From Petaurus breviceps papuanus (lineage: Eukaryota; Chordata; Mammalia; Diprotodontia; Petauridae): a stretch of 64,000 bases of DNA. The notes under the pieces are model-generated. The model had not been told where the DNA came from. It ran no database searches and worked only from the letters and a program-made list of their open reading frames with translations. Numbering within the stretch: position 1 is the first letter of the stretch; every line of letters begins with the position of its first letter. Positions 23,670 to 35,745 of the stretch are shown piece by piece. The translations under genes and the position numbers were made by a program. The DNA is taken from the NCBI GenBank assembly GCA_028583685.1, contig JAMXIF010001164.1, forward strand, positions 4,247,982 to 4,311,981, read 5' to 3'.

Positions 23670-24400
23670 TCTTTAATTGCCTTATTGGTTACTGTTGTTT
23701 AGGACTTTTGATAAAGAGAGATATTATTTATTAAAAAAAAGAGAGATAAAGGGTATGTTTGCCTAGCCAAAAAAGAAAACAAAAAAAAAACTTTGCGTTT
23801 AAACCACAGGACCTTGAACTTACCATTTTATCACCACCTAGTATAAGAGGAATAATATTATAGGGTCTATTTATTTACTATTTATTATTTATGATGTAGT
23901 GTCAATTTGATCATATATTAATATATAATATATTTATTATATTATAAGACTGACTAAACACCTTGAAAGCTGCAACCTTAAAGTTAAATACTAACAATCT
24001 AAGAAAGGTATTCAAGCTTAACAAGATTTTTTTCCCCAAAAATTTAAGATTAGTCTCTGGTCTTTTTAGCTATCAAACGAAACTTCCTGAAAATGCCTCT
24101 TTGTTGTCCATTAGTTGCAAAATAACAGCAGCCCTGTAGCCCCTGACAAAATTGTAAGGGATTGCTTAGTTAGTATTTGCTTCTGTGGAAAGAGAAAAGG
24201 AAGCAGGCACTGTTTCTGTTTGTTGGAAATAAGTTTGGTTGGGAAAGTCTGGTTGGGTAACTCTGGAAAAAATACAAAACAAAACACTTTGCAACAGTAA
24301 TCTCCAAGGTCCCCTTACCCCACCTTCTTGTATAACCAGTCACATCTATTGGTCAGTCCCAGCCTTGAACACATCAACTAGGTCTTTTATGCAAGTCCAT
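23670..24400. other. CNNM1 intron, AT-rich, unassigned
   Basis: Very AT-rich around 23850-23950 (ttatttactatttattattt). No gene seen. Confidence 0.45.
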
Positions 24401-24403
24401 TAT

Positions 24404-24590
24404 GACCTCTTGTCCTCTTCCCTCCCCTTCTCTCCCTCTCTCCTTTCTCCTCCCTTCCCCTTTCCTTTCCTTCCTTCTCCTCCCCTCTCTTCCAGTTCTC
24501 CTTTCCTTTTCCCTCATCTCTTCCCTTTCTTCTTCTTTCTTGTCTTCTCTTTTTCTTCATTTCCTTCACCACATATTTACCTTTCAAAAC
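24404..24590. repeat. Polypyrimidine tract (CCTTn-like)
   Basis: Almost pure C/T for about 170 bases. Spurious long frames run through it on both strands. Confidence 0.93.
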
Positions 24591-24668
24591 CCCAGGTCCA
24601 TCAGCATTCCCATTACCACTGGCCCCCATGTCCATGGTATTATGAAAAGGGACACCCTTCCTCCCTCT

Positions 24669-24878
24669 AAAAACTCTACCCTAGGAGCAGCCAGGTAGCA
24701 CAGCGAGTAAGAGCACCGGCCCCAGAGTCGGGATGACCTGGGATAGAATCTGGGCTCAGATACTTAGCACCACACCCAGAAATAACTGGCCGTGTAACCT
24801 TGAGCAAGTTACTTAACCCCAATTGCTTTAAAAATAAATTAATAAATAAAAATTTAAAAAAATAAAAACTCTACCCTA
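24669..24878 (+). repeat. Solo tRNA-derived SINE monomer (dimer-related family)
   Basis: Carries ggtagcacag (a left-monomer state) together with accacacccagaaataact (a right-monomer state). It therefore resembles neither dimer half exactly. A perfect 15-bp duplication, aaaaactctacccta, lies at 24669-24683 and 24864-24878. Confidence 0.92.
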
Positions 24879-24889
24879 ATCCTAGGCCT

Positions 24890-25930
24890 CACAGGAAGAG
24901 TATTTCAGATTTAATTGCTGAACTTCGGTTTGACCATTATAAAGTAGAAAGAGAAAAAAAAAATACATGAGCTGTATAAATAGCAGGGCCCAGAACTAGC
25001 TGTTTTCTCCCTGGTTGTTTGTAAACCTAGTAATTACAAGTTTGTCATTCTTTTGAAAGAAGACTACAATTGAACCATACTTAATTTGGTGATGTAGAGG
25101 TCAGGAAATGTACTTTAAATTATGCACTTCAGGGAGGCACCAGGGAAAGGCTTCACTTGTGGAAAAATCACTTGGTTCCATTTTGGAAGCAGGTTTTGAT
25201 TATGAGCTTTGGTTCAATGCCTATGTACTAGACTTCTTTTCTGTCTTATAGATGTCCAGAGGTGCCAACCAGGTGAAGGTGACCCCAACACTATAAAGCA
25301 GTAGTTGGAACACTGAGTCCCGTTTGAGTCACCTCCCCTAAAGAGATTGAGAAAGGCCACCTAAGTGGGATTATGGAGGGCAACCTAATGTGGCCAGGTA
25401 CGTTGGTAGCATGGAGAGCCAAGCCTTGGATGCTTTTACTGGGAAAAGGAATAGTAAAGGTGATGTACCTGAAACAATCCAGTAGAAAAGGACATAGGGA
25501 TGACCAGCTGTAAAAATTCTGGTATTCCACCACCTAATAATTATCCGAGTGGTAGTGCTTAGCTGGTGGGGAGAGCCACATTGCCAGATCTATCAGGGTC
25601 CCCCAAATTTGAGTGCCAGCTTTCCTTGAAAACCTGCCCCACTTTTGGAGATTTTGGTAAATTTTGAACATTGAATGTAATAGACAGTCAATAATATTAA
25701 TTGAGCTGAATTAAAATAGGGAAGGCTTATCTTTGTCATCCTTTTATCTTCTAGAAGCATAGACTGCCTCTTTTGGCTGGAGTACCCTGCTTCGGTATTT
25801 CACTCAAGTCCACTGTTTTAGTAAGAGTCCCAATTCTAAACATCTCTGGACCCAGCCTTCCTGACATCAAATTTACTAGTCCTGCATCCCACTTGGTACC
25901 ATTTTAGAAGAGGCTTTCAGTGCCTTAATC
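24890..25930. other. CNNM1 intron, unassigned
   Basis: No repeat or exon recognised. Confidence 0.4.
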
Positions 25931-25934
25931 TAAA

Positions 25935-26200
25935 ACACCAACTAATCAGTTAAGGCCTCATGACATAATTAGTAGAGATAAGGAAGGGACCTATGATTCC
26001 ATTTGGTATAAGCAACTCCTGGGGGAGGGAACTCCTTCTACCAATGCAGGCTGGCACCTTCTCTGCAAAGCATAGTCTTAGAGAGTTGCCCCAAACACTG
26101 AGAGGTTAAGTGATTTCCCCAGGGTCACACAGCCAGTATGTTTCAGAGAGCTGATTTGTCTTATCTGGCTGGCTAGGTGGCCATCACCCCATTTCTCCCT
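25935..26200 (-). repeat. Marsupial CORE-SINE, antisense
   Basis: Complement of the tail (ggctggcaccttctctgcaa), then gagaggttaagtgatttccc and gtcacacagccagtatgt. Confidence 0.65.
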
Positions 26201-26564
26201 TGCCACTTCATCTGTATCCTTCACAAGGCTGCAGGCACAGTGGAAGAGTGTAGTCTTTTCCAATAAGTATGGTAGATATTTTGGGTGAAGGATCCTTCTA
26301 GGCTTTCTTAAAGTATCCCACATAAAAATAGACTTTGTTCCAACAAAAATAAACAGAAAATAACAAAGACAAGAGAAAAGGGGTGGGAGAAATACAGATT
26401 GGTAAAGACCAAAGAAAGCAGTAGAGGGGAAAGAATGCTAATCTACAAGTGAAACACACCTGATAATGCATCTGAAGCATTATGAAAATTTTAAAGTGTT
26501 ATAAAAATGTAAGCTACCAGTTTCCCATATCTCTTTGCACTCACCCGTCCCATCCTCTTTCCAC

Positions 26565-26964
<400 letters not shown>

Positions 26965-26974
26965 GTAAAATGCC

Positions 26975-27140
26975 TTCTCTTGCTCATTGTACAGATGAGG
27001 AAACTGAGGCAAACAAGGTTAAGTGACTTGCCCAGGGTTACACAGCTAGTAAGTATCTGAGTTCAGATTTGAACTCAGGAAGGTAAGTCTTCCTGACTCC
27101 AGGTCCAGCACTCTATGCACTGTACCACGTAGCTATACTG
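26975..27140 (-). repeat. MAR1-like SINE, antisense
   Basis: Complement of the body: cagatgaggaaactgaggca, then gtgacttgcccagggttaca, ending in ctgtaccacgtagct. It directly follows the RPS15A copy. Confidence 0.8.
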
Positions 27141-27164
27141 TTACTGTTTGTATCTATAGCTGTT

Positions 27165-27530
27165 TGACTTTAGGCAAGTCACTTGGCTTCTCAGTTGCCT
27201 TCTCTGTAAAATAAGGGGGTTGAAATAGATGATTCTTGAGGTCCCTCTCATCTCTACTATTCTTTGATGGGAGATTTCACCAGAGTTGAAAAATAAAAAC
27301 CTGTTTACAAACCATCCTTTTGCCCCAAGATAGTATAGTAGAAAAGAACACTGCTTCTGACATCAAAAGACCTTGGTTCTAATCTTGCTGCTGACACTTC
27401 CTACCTATGTGACCTTAGGCAAGTTCAACTCCCTAGGTCTCAGTTTTCTCATCAGTTAAATGGGGAGATTGAATGAGATGGCCTCTGAGGTTTTTTCCAG
27501 ATATAAATTAAGGTTCCTATGATCTTCTTG
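27165..27530 (+). repeat. Two MIR-type SINE pieces in sense
   Basis: 27165-27275 carries tttaggcaagtcacttggct and a gaggtccctctcatctctac tail. 27325-27530 is a second, fuller copy (tgtgaccttaggcaagttca, then tgagatggcctctgaggt). Confidence 0.7.
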
Positions 27531-27589
27531 CAGGTACAAAAACATTGCATACAGGTTTATCTACCATAACAGCCGTGGGGAGCTAGAAA

Positions 27590-27900
27590 GACACTTGGAG
27601 ATTATCTAGAGTTCTAGATCAAGTCTCTTGTTTTACAGATGAAGTCACTGAGGTCCAAGGAGATTCACTGCATTTATTTCCCTAGGAAGAATCCACAGGA
27701 GCATAGATTTAGAATAAAGAGGAGACCTTTGAGGCCCACAAGTCTGCCCCCCTCCCATTTTGCAGATGAGGAAACCGAGTCCAAAGAGAAGCAATTTTGT
27801 TGAAGTCACACAGAATGTACCGCATGGTACAGTGGGAATTTGAACCGAGCTCACTGGTTCCAAATCCTGAGCTCTTTTCATGTGCCATGCTGCCTCTCAT
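27590..27900 (-). repeat. MIR-type SINE pieces, antisense
   Basis: Two related stretches: tttacagatgaagtcactga at about 27634, and cattttgcagatgaggaaac to gtgccatgctgcctctc at 27757-27898. Confidence 0.6.
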
Positions 27901-28009
27901 TATCTCATAAAACATGCTTCTCAATTACTAATCAGACTTCCTGTAACCATGATGAATTGATTAAAGGCCATGGAGGGCATTCCCACCTTGTGTGTTCCTT
28001 TCTCAAGAG

Positions 28010-28235
28010 TTTGTTGTTGCTGTTAGTAGTGTCTGACTTTTTGTGAAATACTGAAATGGTTTGCATTTTCTTTCTCCAGCTCATTTTACAGATGAGGAAA
28101 CTGAGGCAAACAGGGCTAAGTGACTTGCCCAGGGTCATATAGCTAGTAAGCATCTGGGGCCAGATTTGAACTGAGGTCTTCCTGACTCCAGGCCAAGCAC
28201 TGTATCCACTCTGTCACCTAACTACCTTTTTTAAG
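28010..28235 (-). repeat. MAR1-like SINE, antisense, with tail
   Basis: Complement of the full tail (tagtagtgtctgactttttg), then cagatgaggaaactgaggca and the head near ccactctgtcacctaact. Confidence 0.8.
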
Positions 28236-28239
28236 ACTT

Positions 28240-29235
28240 TGGGTCACAGCAAATACAATACAAGTACAAGTAAAGAAAGGAATGACAAAACTTGTGGGGA
28301 GGGCTGAGAACTCAGTTCTGGGGAGCAGGCAGCCCATGTATAACCTGGGAGAGCCTTTGGCTGATGGGTCACCTTCAGCTCTAATCATTGTCGTACCCTG
28401 TCCTCCCTTGGTCCCTGTCCAGTTATCCTTCACTGTTTCCCTAATTGCAGTTAGATGTGCACCCAGATGAAGAAGTCAGGGAAAGGCATGTTGTGTTTGG
28501 CGAGGATTCTGGTCTAGGGTGTTGCTACCCAATCAGGTAGCTGTGGGTATATGGGAAGGTCTTCCCTGTGCTTCCCTAAAGCTTTGCTTTTAGCAAAGTC
28601 ATGCACATTCAAAATATGTGAACTTTATCCTTAGAAACAGTTGTTTCAACTTATGTTGAACAGGAATGTGACTCAGTTTTGCCTTAACCAGAACTTGTGC
28701 AATGAGAGACTCCTGAGGCCTACATTTGCTCAGGGATGCTGCGGGGGCTCTGGCCCAAGAGGATCTCTCAGCAGAGATGGAGACAGCAAGAAAGCAGCCA
28801 GTGACTCACAGGAGACTGAGAAACCACTCAGATTCGGATGAACTAGGAAATCCTTCATTTGGCTCTCAGGAAAGACCACATCTAGGTTCCTGAAACAGCT
28901 GAAACCCAGTCTCTGTCATTTTCTGACTCATATGGAACCAGCACCAAACAAGCTGAAGCACAAAGGTGTCTCAGAAGGTGACCTGAAACTTGCCACTTTT
29001 CAAGTGGGCAACTTCAGTTTTGCCCAGAGAAATCTAATAGAATCATGAAGCCCTAAGGCCCAGAGTGGTTATTTACTGATAGTCACAAAGCTAATTAGCG
29101 CCAGATAATGGAGTCTTGGATAAGAGATGCCACATTGGTAAGCAGGTTCTAGTAACTGTTCCCCACCCAGATGAAAGCCTCTTATTCCTTGTCTCTCTTT
29201 AAAATGACTCAAGATTTGCATTGTGACGTAAGCAT
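28240..29235. other. CNNM1 intron, unassigned
   Basis: No repeat or gene recognised. Confidence 0.4.
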
Positions 29236-29237
29236 TA

Positions 29238-29296
29238 CTTTATCAATCAGTAAACATTTATTGAGTGCCTACTATGTGCCTGTCATTGTTCCATTA
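29238..29296 (-). repeat. L2 3' terminus fragment
   Basis: Complement of the L2 end: taaacatttattgagtgcct, then actatgtgcctgtcattg. Confidence 0.6.
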
Positions 29297-29434
29297 CTGT
29301 TTCCATTTGGATCTGGAAATATTGCACATCAAAAATTGTACCCCAAAAAACTGAAAAGGGAGGAAAGAAACTATGTATTAAAAATGTTGTAAGAAAAATT
29401 CCAAGTTTAAAAAAATCTGTAAACACAATGGGAC

Positions 29435-29890
29435 ATAATAGAAAAAGAATGCTACCTTTGGAGTTAGGAAAGACCTGTGTTTGAATCACAGCGCTGACAT
29501 GATTTGGGTTCTCAGTGTTCTCATTTGCAAAACAGGGGAAATAATACTTGTACAGTAATAGTTGGGGGTATAATTATAGGGAATTGAGCCCTGTTGTGGC
29601 CTTTCTGTCAGTAGGGTGATTATAAGGAAGAATGGTGTTTTGTGTTTGTTTTTTTAATTGTAAAACTCTTCATAAATATGTGTTACATTAGAGTTTTGTA
29701 GCTATGGGATGACAACCTGAAGGGTGCCATGTTGGTTTCAACTCCCAACTGTGCCACAGCTGGCCATTTGATCAAATTGCTTCCCCTTAAGGAGACTCAG
29801 TTTCCTTATCTGTAAAAATTAGAAGAGTTTGACTAGGTCCAATCACTAGTGGTCCCTTTCAGCCCTGGCATTTCTTTGTGTCTCTGAGTT
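29435..29890 (+). repeat. MIR-type SINE fragments
   Basis: 29435-29560 has a degraded SINE (gaaagacctgtgtttgaatc). 29700-29880 is another, with ttccttatctgtaaaaatta and gtccctttcagccctgg. It ends in a (TTTG)n/T run. Confidence 0.55.
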
Positions 29891-30044
29891 GTTTGTTTGT
29901 TTGTTTTTTTAATGATCCAGAGAGAGACCAAAATAATTTCCCAAAACAAGGCTGTTGCCTAGGATGTGGTGAGGATGACATATGCCACAGACTAGGTGGG
30001 GACTGGTATGGTTAAATGGTGACTTAAATGAGAGATCCAAATCA

Positions 30045-30500
30045 TAGAAGCTCAGAGCTAAAAGGGACTCAGTGGCCATCTGTCCCAACTTATTCCCGAA
30101 AAAGTTTTCTCTCCACAATGTTTCTGGCAAATGATTGTCCAGCCTTTGCTCAAAAGATTTCCCATTGAGAGAATAGGCTAGATACCCATAGTTCCTTTCA
30201 CAGAGACCCTCAGGGCATGAACTTGAGGCCTGTGGCCACTTTGGCTGCCTTGCTCTGAATGATCTCCATGTGACTGGGGTTTTCTCTAAATTGTGACACC
30301 CAATGAACCAATTCATTGTTTATTCTTCTAATCTCAGGTTCCATCTCAGCAAAATAGGAAGTCTCCTGATTCAATGGCAGTGTTTTTGATTCAATATTGC
30401 ACTCAAAATGTGATATGACCAGGGCAGAGTAAAGTGGGACTATCACCTCCTTATTTCTGAAAAATGTACTTCTCTTGATTCATTCTAAAATGACATTGGA
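30045..30500 (-). mobile_element. CR1/L3-like LINE 3' region, antisense
   Basis: The + strand begins with catagaagctcagagctaaa, the complement of the CR1-type 3' terminus. It continues through gatatgaccagggcagagta and gtgggactatcacctcc, phrases recurrent in amniote CR1 copies. An open frame on the - strand starts IVPLYSALV, like the CR1 reverse-transcriptase C-terminus. Old and broken. Confidence 0.65.
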
Positions 30501-31012
30501 TGGCCTCTATGTTTCACTGCTGAATTATATTGGCTTTTCTATACAGAAAAACAGAAAACTCCCAAGTCTTTCAGAGGACAGAGAAGAGAGAGGAAAGAAA
30601 TACTTCCCCAGGCTCATGAGTACCCAAACACACCCTTGCCTTCAAGCTCTTTCTGGAGCCCACCTCCATCTTGTTTATGAATCAGAAGGGTCTGTTGGGA
30701 GCAAAATTGTATCCAATGTACAGTATGCTTTGGGTGACCATGGAAATTCATCATCATATGTGCTGAACTATATACTTTGGAGAAGGTATAACACTATCCC
30801 CTGCAGACATAGATCACCCCTGCTACCTGCCCATCATTCTTTACTTACTACATCCTTCAGAGCACCTACATCCCCCAACCTAAAAACAGATTCTGGATTA
30901 TAATAATTCATCAACAGCCCAGACAGAACTGAAATAGGACTTCTGGGTAAAGATTCCTTAGAGCCTTTCTTAACATAATACCCAGCCATAGTACTTAGCC
31001 TTGTACATAGCA
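30501..31012. other. CNNM1 intron, unassigned
   Basis: A 142-codon frame starting at 30475 overlaps LINE remnant and non-repeat sequence. It has no recognisable domain. Confidence 0.4.
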
Positions 31013-31014
31013 AA

Positions 31015-31195
31015 GAAAATGGAGTCTCGTGGTGCAGTGAGTAAGAGCGCTGGCCTGGAGTCGGGAGACCAGGATCTGTTCCAGTCTCAGATACTTAACA
31101 CCCACACAAAATAAGTGGCCGTGTAACCTTGAGCAAGTTACTTAACCCCAATTGCTTTAAAAAAAAAAAAATGAGTCTCTCTTTTTATAGGTCCA
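31015..31195 (+). repeat. tRNA-derived SINE monomer (dimer-related family)
   Basis: Head cgtggtgcagtgagtaagag, body with ccgtgtaaccttgagcaagt, and an A13 tail. The flanks share an aatg(g)agtctc-type string. Confidence 0.85.
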
Positions 31196-31449
31196 AGAGG
31201 GAAAAAAAACAACAAATTTTATTCTTTAATGTCAAAACATTTTTTTTTCCTTTCCAGAGTTCAAAAATGTAGGGCTGTAGAAATCTAATACAGAAAAAAA
31301 CTACTGATCCCATCAGATTTTCTTACATAAAAGAAAAAAGATTTCAGATGAATTCCTTTGTAGCTACTTTCCCTTTAACACCACAATTCTAAACAGCAAA
31401 ATTCCCAGGCCTCTTGAAGAACTTCAGAGCTTAAAGTTATCATCTGAAG

Positions 31450-31684
31450 CAGCTGTGGTACAATGAAAGAGGTATTAGACTGGGCATTGAGATTTGGATC
31501 CCAAGGCCTAACTCTTACATCAACTTTCTGTGTGAATTTAGGGAAATCAGTTCCCCTCTGGGCCCCATTTCCTCATCTGTAAAATAGTGTGGTCAGCCTA
31601 TATCAAGGATTCTCATCCTTTGTGACCCATGGACTCTTTTTAGCAGTCTAGTGAAGTCCAGGGACTCTTCACAATAACATGGAG

Positions 31685-31733
<49 letters not shown>

Positions 31734-31870
31734 TCATTGTTCTAGGAAATAACTATTTCAGTTAGAGGTTAGTGAAAATTAAGATGTAATGTTTTTCTCC
31801 TTCCATGTTCATTGACCTCTTGAATCTACTACAGATCTCCATTTAAGAACCAGAGATCTAGAAGGTTCCT
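31450..31870 (+). repeat. MIR-type SINE followed by MER-type repeat with TA/T run
   Basis: 31450-31605 is a MIR-type SINE (tttcctcatctgtaaaatag). 31606-31870 starts with ctttgtgacccatggactct and ends with tccatttaagaaccagagat, like an old MER DNA repeat. It is interrupted by (TA)n and T18-type runs at 31685-31730. Confidence 0.5.
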
Positions 31871-32330
31871 AAAACCCTATTAGAGGGCCCCGTATGACCT
31901 GGAAATTGTTTGAAGCTAATTTTATGGTCAAGGATTTTCCCAAGTAAGTAAAGGGAAGGAATTGACCCAGGGTCTAAGGTGTGGTTATCCTTAGGAGCCA
32001 GAGGAAGGGTTTTCTGCTTTCTCCAAAACCAGGCTGCTTCCTGTTTCCATGAGTCATTGGCTGCTTTCTTTCTGTCTCAGACCTGAACCATTGTAGACAA
32101 GGATTTCTCAAATCACTACTCCAAGAGAGAGTTTTAAAGGCCAGAGTCCTGGTTGTATCTTGAATAAATTTCTATGAAATGGTTAGTCTAACAGAGCATA
32201 GCCCTTGACAAAATTGTAAAGTAGGGGAAGTTTGTTTTCTGTATCTTTCCATCCTTTGTTCAGCCAGCCTCTAGAGACCACACATCCTGCATAGTCCTCA
32301 TTATTATGGTATATTATTCATGCACCTAGG
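31871..32330. other. CNNM1 intron, unassigned
   Basis: No repeat or gene recognised. Confidence 0.4.
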
Positions 32331-32332
32331 GA

Positions 32333-32572
32333 ATCTAGGTGACTTCATAGCTAGAATACTGGACTTGGAGGCAAGAACTCCTGAGTTCAAATCTGAGTTC
32401 AGAGACTTACTAGCCATGTGACTCTAAGCAAGTCGCTTCCCCTGTCTGCCTCAGTGCCCTCATCTGTAAAATGGGGATAATAATAACACCTACCTTCCGA
32501 AGTTGTTCTGAAGATAAAAGTGCTCTGTAAACCTCAAAGTCCTATAGAAATGCTAGTTGTTATAATTATATA
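32333..32572 (+). repeat. MAR1-like CORE-SINE
   Basis: Head (ctaggtgacttcatagctag), B box gagttcaaatc, CORE and tail (gtgctctgtaaacctcaaag to gctagttgttataattat). Confidence 0.82.
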
Positions 32573-32744
32573 ATACCTTGCCTGTCAAAGCATATCCCTC
32601 TCCCACACCCCCACCTCACTGTAGCTCCAGGCTCTGGTCTGCCTTTCCCAGATAGTGTCACTGATGGGGAAGATTGACTTATGCTTAGGACTCCCCCTAC
32701 CCCATTAACTCTTCTATTATAATTTACGTATAAAAAAAAAATAC

Positions 32745-33130
32745 TCATCATGCAATCTCAGAGCTGGAAAGGACTTCAGGGGCCAACTGGTCCAACCGAT
32801 AACCTGAACAGTTATATAATATTTATCAATCAATCAGCATCGATTGGTTGATATGTCGTATAATTATACAACATATCTGACAAGGTCATCTGACAAGCCT
32901 TTGCTTGAAGACCTCTAGTGAGTGAGAATTCTGCTACTTCCCAAGCGAAGACTCTTTGATGGTTCTAATTGTTAGGAAGATTTCCTTCATAAAATCTAAA
33001 TTTATCTATTGACAATGGCCACCTGTTCCTCCTGACTTGGCCTTCTGTGACCAGACAGAAAAGTCTAATCCCTCCTCCAGAGGAGAGCCCCTTGAAGTCA
33101 GCTCTCAGGATCCTTTTTCTTCTTTTTATA
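32745..33130 (-). mobile_element. CR1/L3-like LINE 3' end, antisense
   Basis: Complement of the 3' terminus (atctcagagctggaaaggac), followed by ttgttaggaagatttccttc and cctcctccagaggagagccc, typical of this family. A TATAAT-rich patch with an atcaatcaatcagc string interrupts it near 32810-32880. Confidence 0.65.
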
Positions 33131-33500
33131 CTTTGTCTTATTACCTTAAGACCCTGTCTTTCTCTAGTGTTTGTCTAGTTAATTAGCATGAAAGTATTAA
33201 AGGTTGATATCAGTATTGAGTTATCAGACTCAGAAAATACATGTGTATTTTAAGGTTTGGTTTAGATTTTGCTACTAGCTCAGAAAGAATTTGTCACCAG
33301 TTGAAGAGATATTTTTGAATAGGGTGTCCCAGCTCTTCTGGGTGTCCCTCATCCTCTCGTGTAGGTCCAGAGGCCAGTGGTAGATAATCAAAATGGTACT
33401 CTCTCTTGTCCTAGGATGAGAGGGTTGCTTACACCAGTGATGGGCTCCACAGGTTGAGGTCTGCTTAGCCCATCCTGAGCTGTCTGTCCCTCTCTCTGCT
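33131..33500. other. CNNM1 intron, unassigned
   Basis: Includes the branch and pyrimidine region of the next exon (ctctctctgctttctcctag). Confidence 0.4.
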
Positions 33501-33509
33501 TTCTCCTAG

Positions 33510-33707
<198 letters not shown>

Positions 33708-33816
33708 TAGGTCAGGGGGAAGTATCCAAGGAATTAGGAGCCATCAGTCTCTCTGGCTGCCATCTGGGACCTCTGGACCACTCCAGATCAGCGGAGTACT
33801 TTGATGTCTTCTACAG

Positions 33817-33966
33817 GCAGTCGGATAGATGGCTTGAAGAGCCCTAGTGAGGCAGTGTACCTGAAGATGGAAGAGATCTCCTTGGTACAGGAGGAGCTGA
33901 ATGCCAAGGAGGAGAGCAGAAGCCCTCAGTTCGTGCTCCCGGCCACTGCTCTCCCAGCCAGACCAG
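33817..33966 (+). CDS. CNNM1: CNNM1 exon, 150 nt
   Basis: Acceptor cttctacag, donor gtcaga. It reads SRIDGLKSPSEAVYLKMEEI, SLVQEELNAKEESRSPQFVL and PATALPARP. It has phase-1 borders, 50 codons, and is symmetric. The acidic stretch EEISLVQEELNAKEE has helical character. The donor is less canonical, and a SINE target duplication begins 17 bp downstream. Confidence 0.95.
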
Positions 33967-33982
33967 GTCAGATGGTGCTGCG

Positions 33983-34322
33983 GTTCATAGACTTTTATTT
34001 TTTTTTTCTTTTTTAAAGCAATCAGGGTTATGTAACTTGCTCAAGGTTACACGGCCAGTTATTTCCGGGTGTGGTGCTGAGTATCTGAGCCCAGATTTGA
34101 TCCAGGTCATCCCGACACTGGAGCTGGTGCTCTTACTCGCTGAGCCACCTGGCCGCCCCTAAGCAATTGGGGTTAAGTAACTTGCTCAAGGTTACACGGC
34201 CAGGTGTTTCTGGGTGGGTGCTAAGTGTCTGAGCCCGGGATTCGATCTCCAGGTCTTCTCAACACTGGAGCCAGTGCTCTTACTCACTGTGCTACCTGGC
34301 TGCCCCCGTTCATAGACTTTTA
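33983..34322 (-). repeat. Dimeric tRNA-derived SINE, copy 2, with target duplication
   Basis: Antisense dimer at 33998-34307, flanked by a perfect 15-bp duplication, gttcatagactttta, at 33983-33997 and 34308-34322. Junction at about 34160/34161. On the - strand the left monomer (34307-34161) has ggtagcacag and cacccagaaacacctgg; the right (34160-34014) has ggtggctcag and ccggaaataact. The states and junction match copy 1 at 5947-6265. It inserted as one unit 31 bp past a CNNM1 splice donor. Confidence 0.95.
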
Positions 34323-34409
34323 GAAGAGATCATCTGATGTACCATATTCTCCCCCACTTTACAAGGGAGAAAACCAAGGCTCTGACAAAATGACTTTCTC
34401 AGGTCACCG

Positions 34410-34630
34410 TAATAATAACTAACATTTCACATAGTGTTTTAGTTTCCTATTTACTTTATGCATGCTGCCTCATTTGGTCCTCACAACAACCCTGTGACAT
34501 AGGTGCCATTTTCATTCCCATTTGAAAGATGGAGAAACTGGGGGCAAGAGAAGCTAAGTGACTTGCCCAAGGTCAGGGGCAGGATTTGAATTCAGCATTC
34601 TATTCAATCTATGTTGCCAGGCTGGTAAAT
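34410..34630 (-). repeat. MAR1-like SINE, antisense
   Basis: Complement of the tail (catttggtcctcacaacaac), CORE (gtgacttgcccaaggtca) and a degraded head. Confidence 0.75.
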
Positions 34631-34634
34631 GGCA

Positions 34635-35415
34635 GGGCACTGAGTGGAACCCGGGGTCTTTCTACTACAAAAGGAATATGGGAATGATCACCCATTAGTA
34701 GGAGAGTGGCCAGTGAGACTGAGTGAAGGGAACATTGGTATTTGACTTAATTCCTAGGCCCAGGTGAGAAGTTCATTTCCCTTCATTCTGTAAGTGCTTT
34801 AGTCAGTATCTTGACCTACCAAGCCCCGGACCTTCTTCAGCCTCTTAATGGTGCTGTGGCAAGGCTGCTTGGTGGAATTCCACCCTGAATTAACCTCCCT
34901 GGCACTAACTCCTCTGACTGTAATGAACCCAGGGGACTTGTACTCATAAATCTTTCACCTCTACTTTCTGAGTGTCCATAATCACAGAACCCTAACTTGA
35001 AACACTAGGCCTCCTGGATCTGCCTGGCCCCTGAGCCTCTTGGGGCTCAGTGATGTCAACACCACCACCATATCTGGCCTAGGATCCACCTCCTTCTTGA
35101 CATTCTACCCCCACATACAGATCCAAATGACAAGATGGCAGCTTATTTAGAAGGGAAAATATGTAGGTGTATATGTATGCATGTATATGCATATGTCCAT
35201 ATATGTATTGTGTTGCATTATATAAACATGCACATGCATGTATACATGTCTATATATGCATATACATATATTCAGAAATAATTCATCAGGAAGAGATAAA
35301 GCTTATAAAATAAATATGTATAATGCAAGTGAGAGGTTCCTCAGCTTTAATCCTTAACTAGGATTGTCCAACCCCAACCCTAACCTATCCCTTCTAGGTA
35401 AGGTGCTCTATTCAC
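34635..35415. other. CNNM1 intron with a TA/TGCA-rich patch
   Basis: 35158-35280 is an alternating purine-pyrimidine patch (tatgcatatgtccatatatg and similar). No gene seen. Confidence 0.55.
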
Positions 35416-35417
35416 CT

Positions 35418-35745
35418 AGAGCCATAGTTCTCAAGCTTTTAGGTCTCAGGACCCCTTTATATTTTTAACAATTGTTGAGGGCCCCCCCACAAAGAGTTTT
35501 TGTTTACATATGTTATAGCTATTGATATTTACCATACTGGACATTAAAGCATCATAGTACTATTCCAAAAGGTTTCTACCTCATAGACATCCTGAAAGGG
35601 CCTTATGATCCCCATACATAAATCTCCCACCTGGACTCTTTAGATCAAATTCTTTGGTTCATTCTTCTAATCCCAGCTTCCCTCTCAGCAGAACAGGAAG
35701 TCTTTGGATTTAATGGCTGGGTTTGGTATTCCACTCTTTTTTCAG
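35418..35745. repeat. MER-type DNA repeat and CR1-like fragment
   Basis: 35418-35560 matches an old mammalian MER phrase set (ttctcaagcttttaggtctc, then ggacccctttatatttttaa and ttgatatttaccatactgga). 35640-35740 is similar to 30305-30400 (cattcttctaatcccagctt, then cagaacaggaagtcttt), so it is the same CR1-like family, antisense. Confidence 0.5.

Noticed and set aside
24387-24698. Overlapping frames of 82-143 codons on both strands
   Set aside because: Low-complexity polypyrimidine tract; typical simultaneous open frames.
30475-30903. 142-codon open frame
   Set aside because: It begins in a CR1 remnant, shows no domain, and lacks splice or promoter context. Length is within chance for 64 kb.
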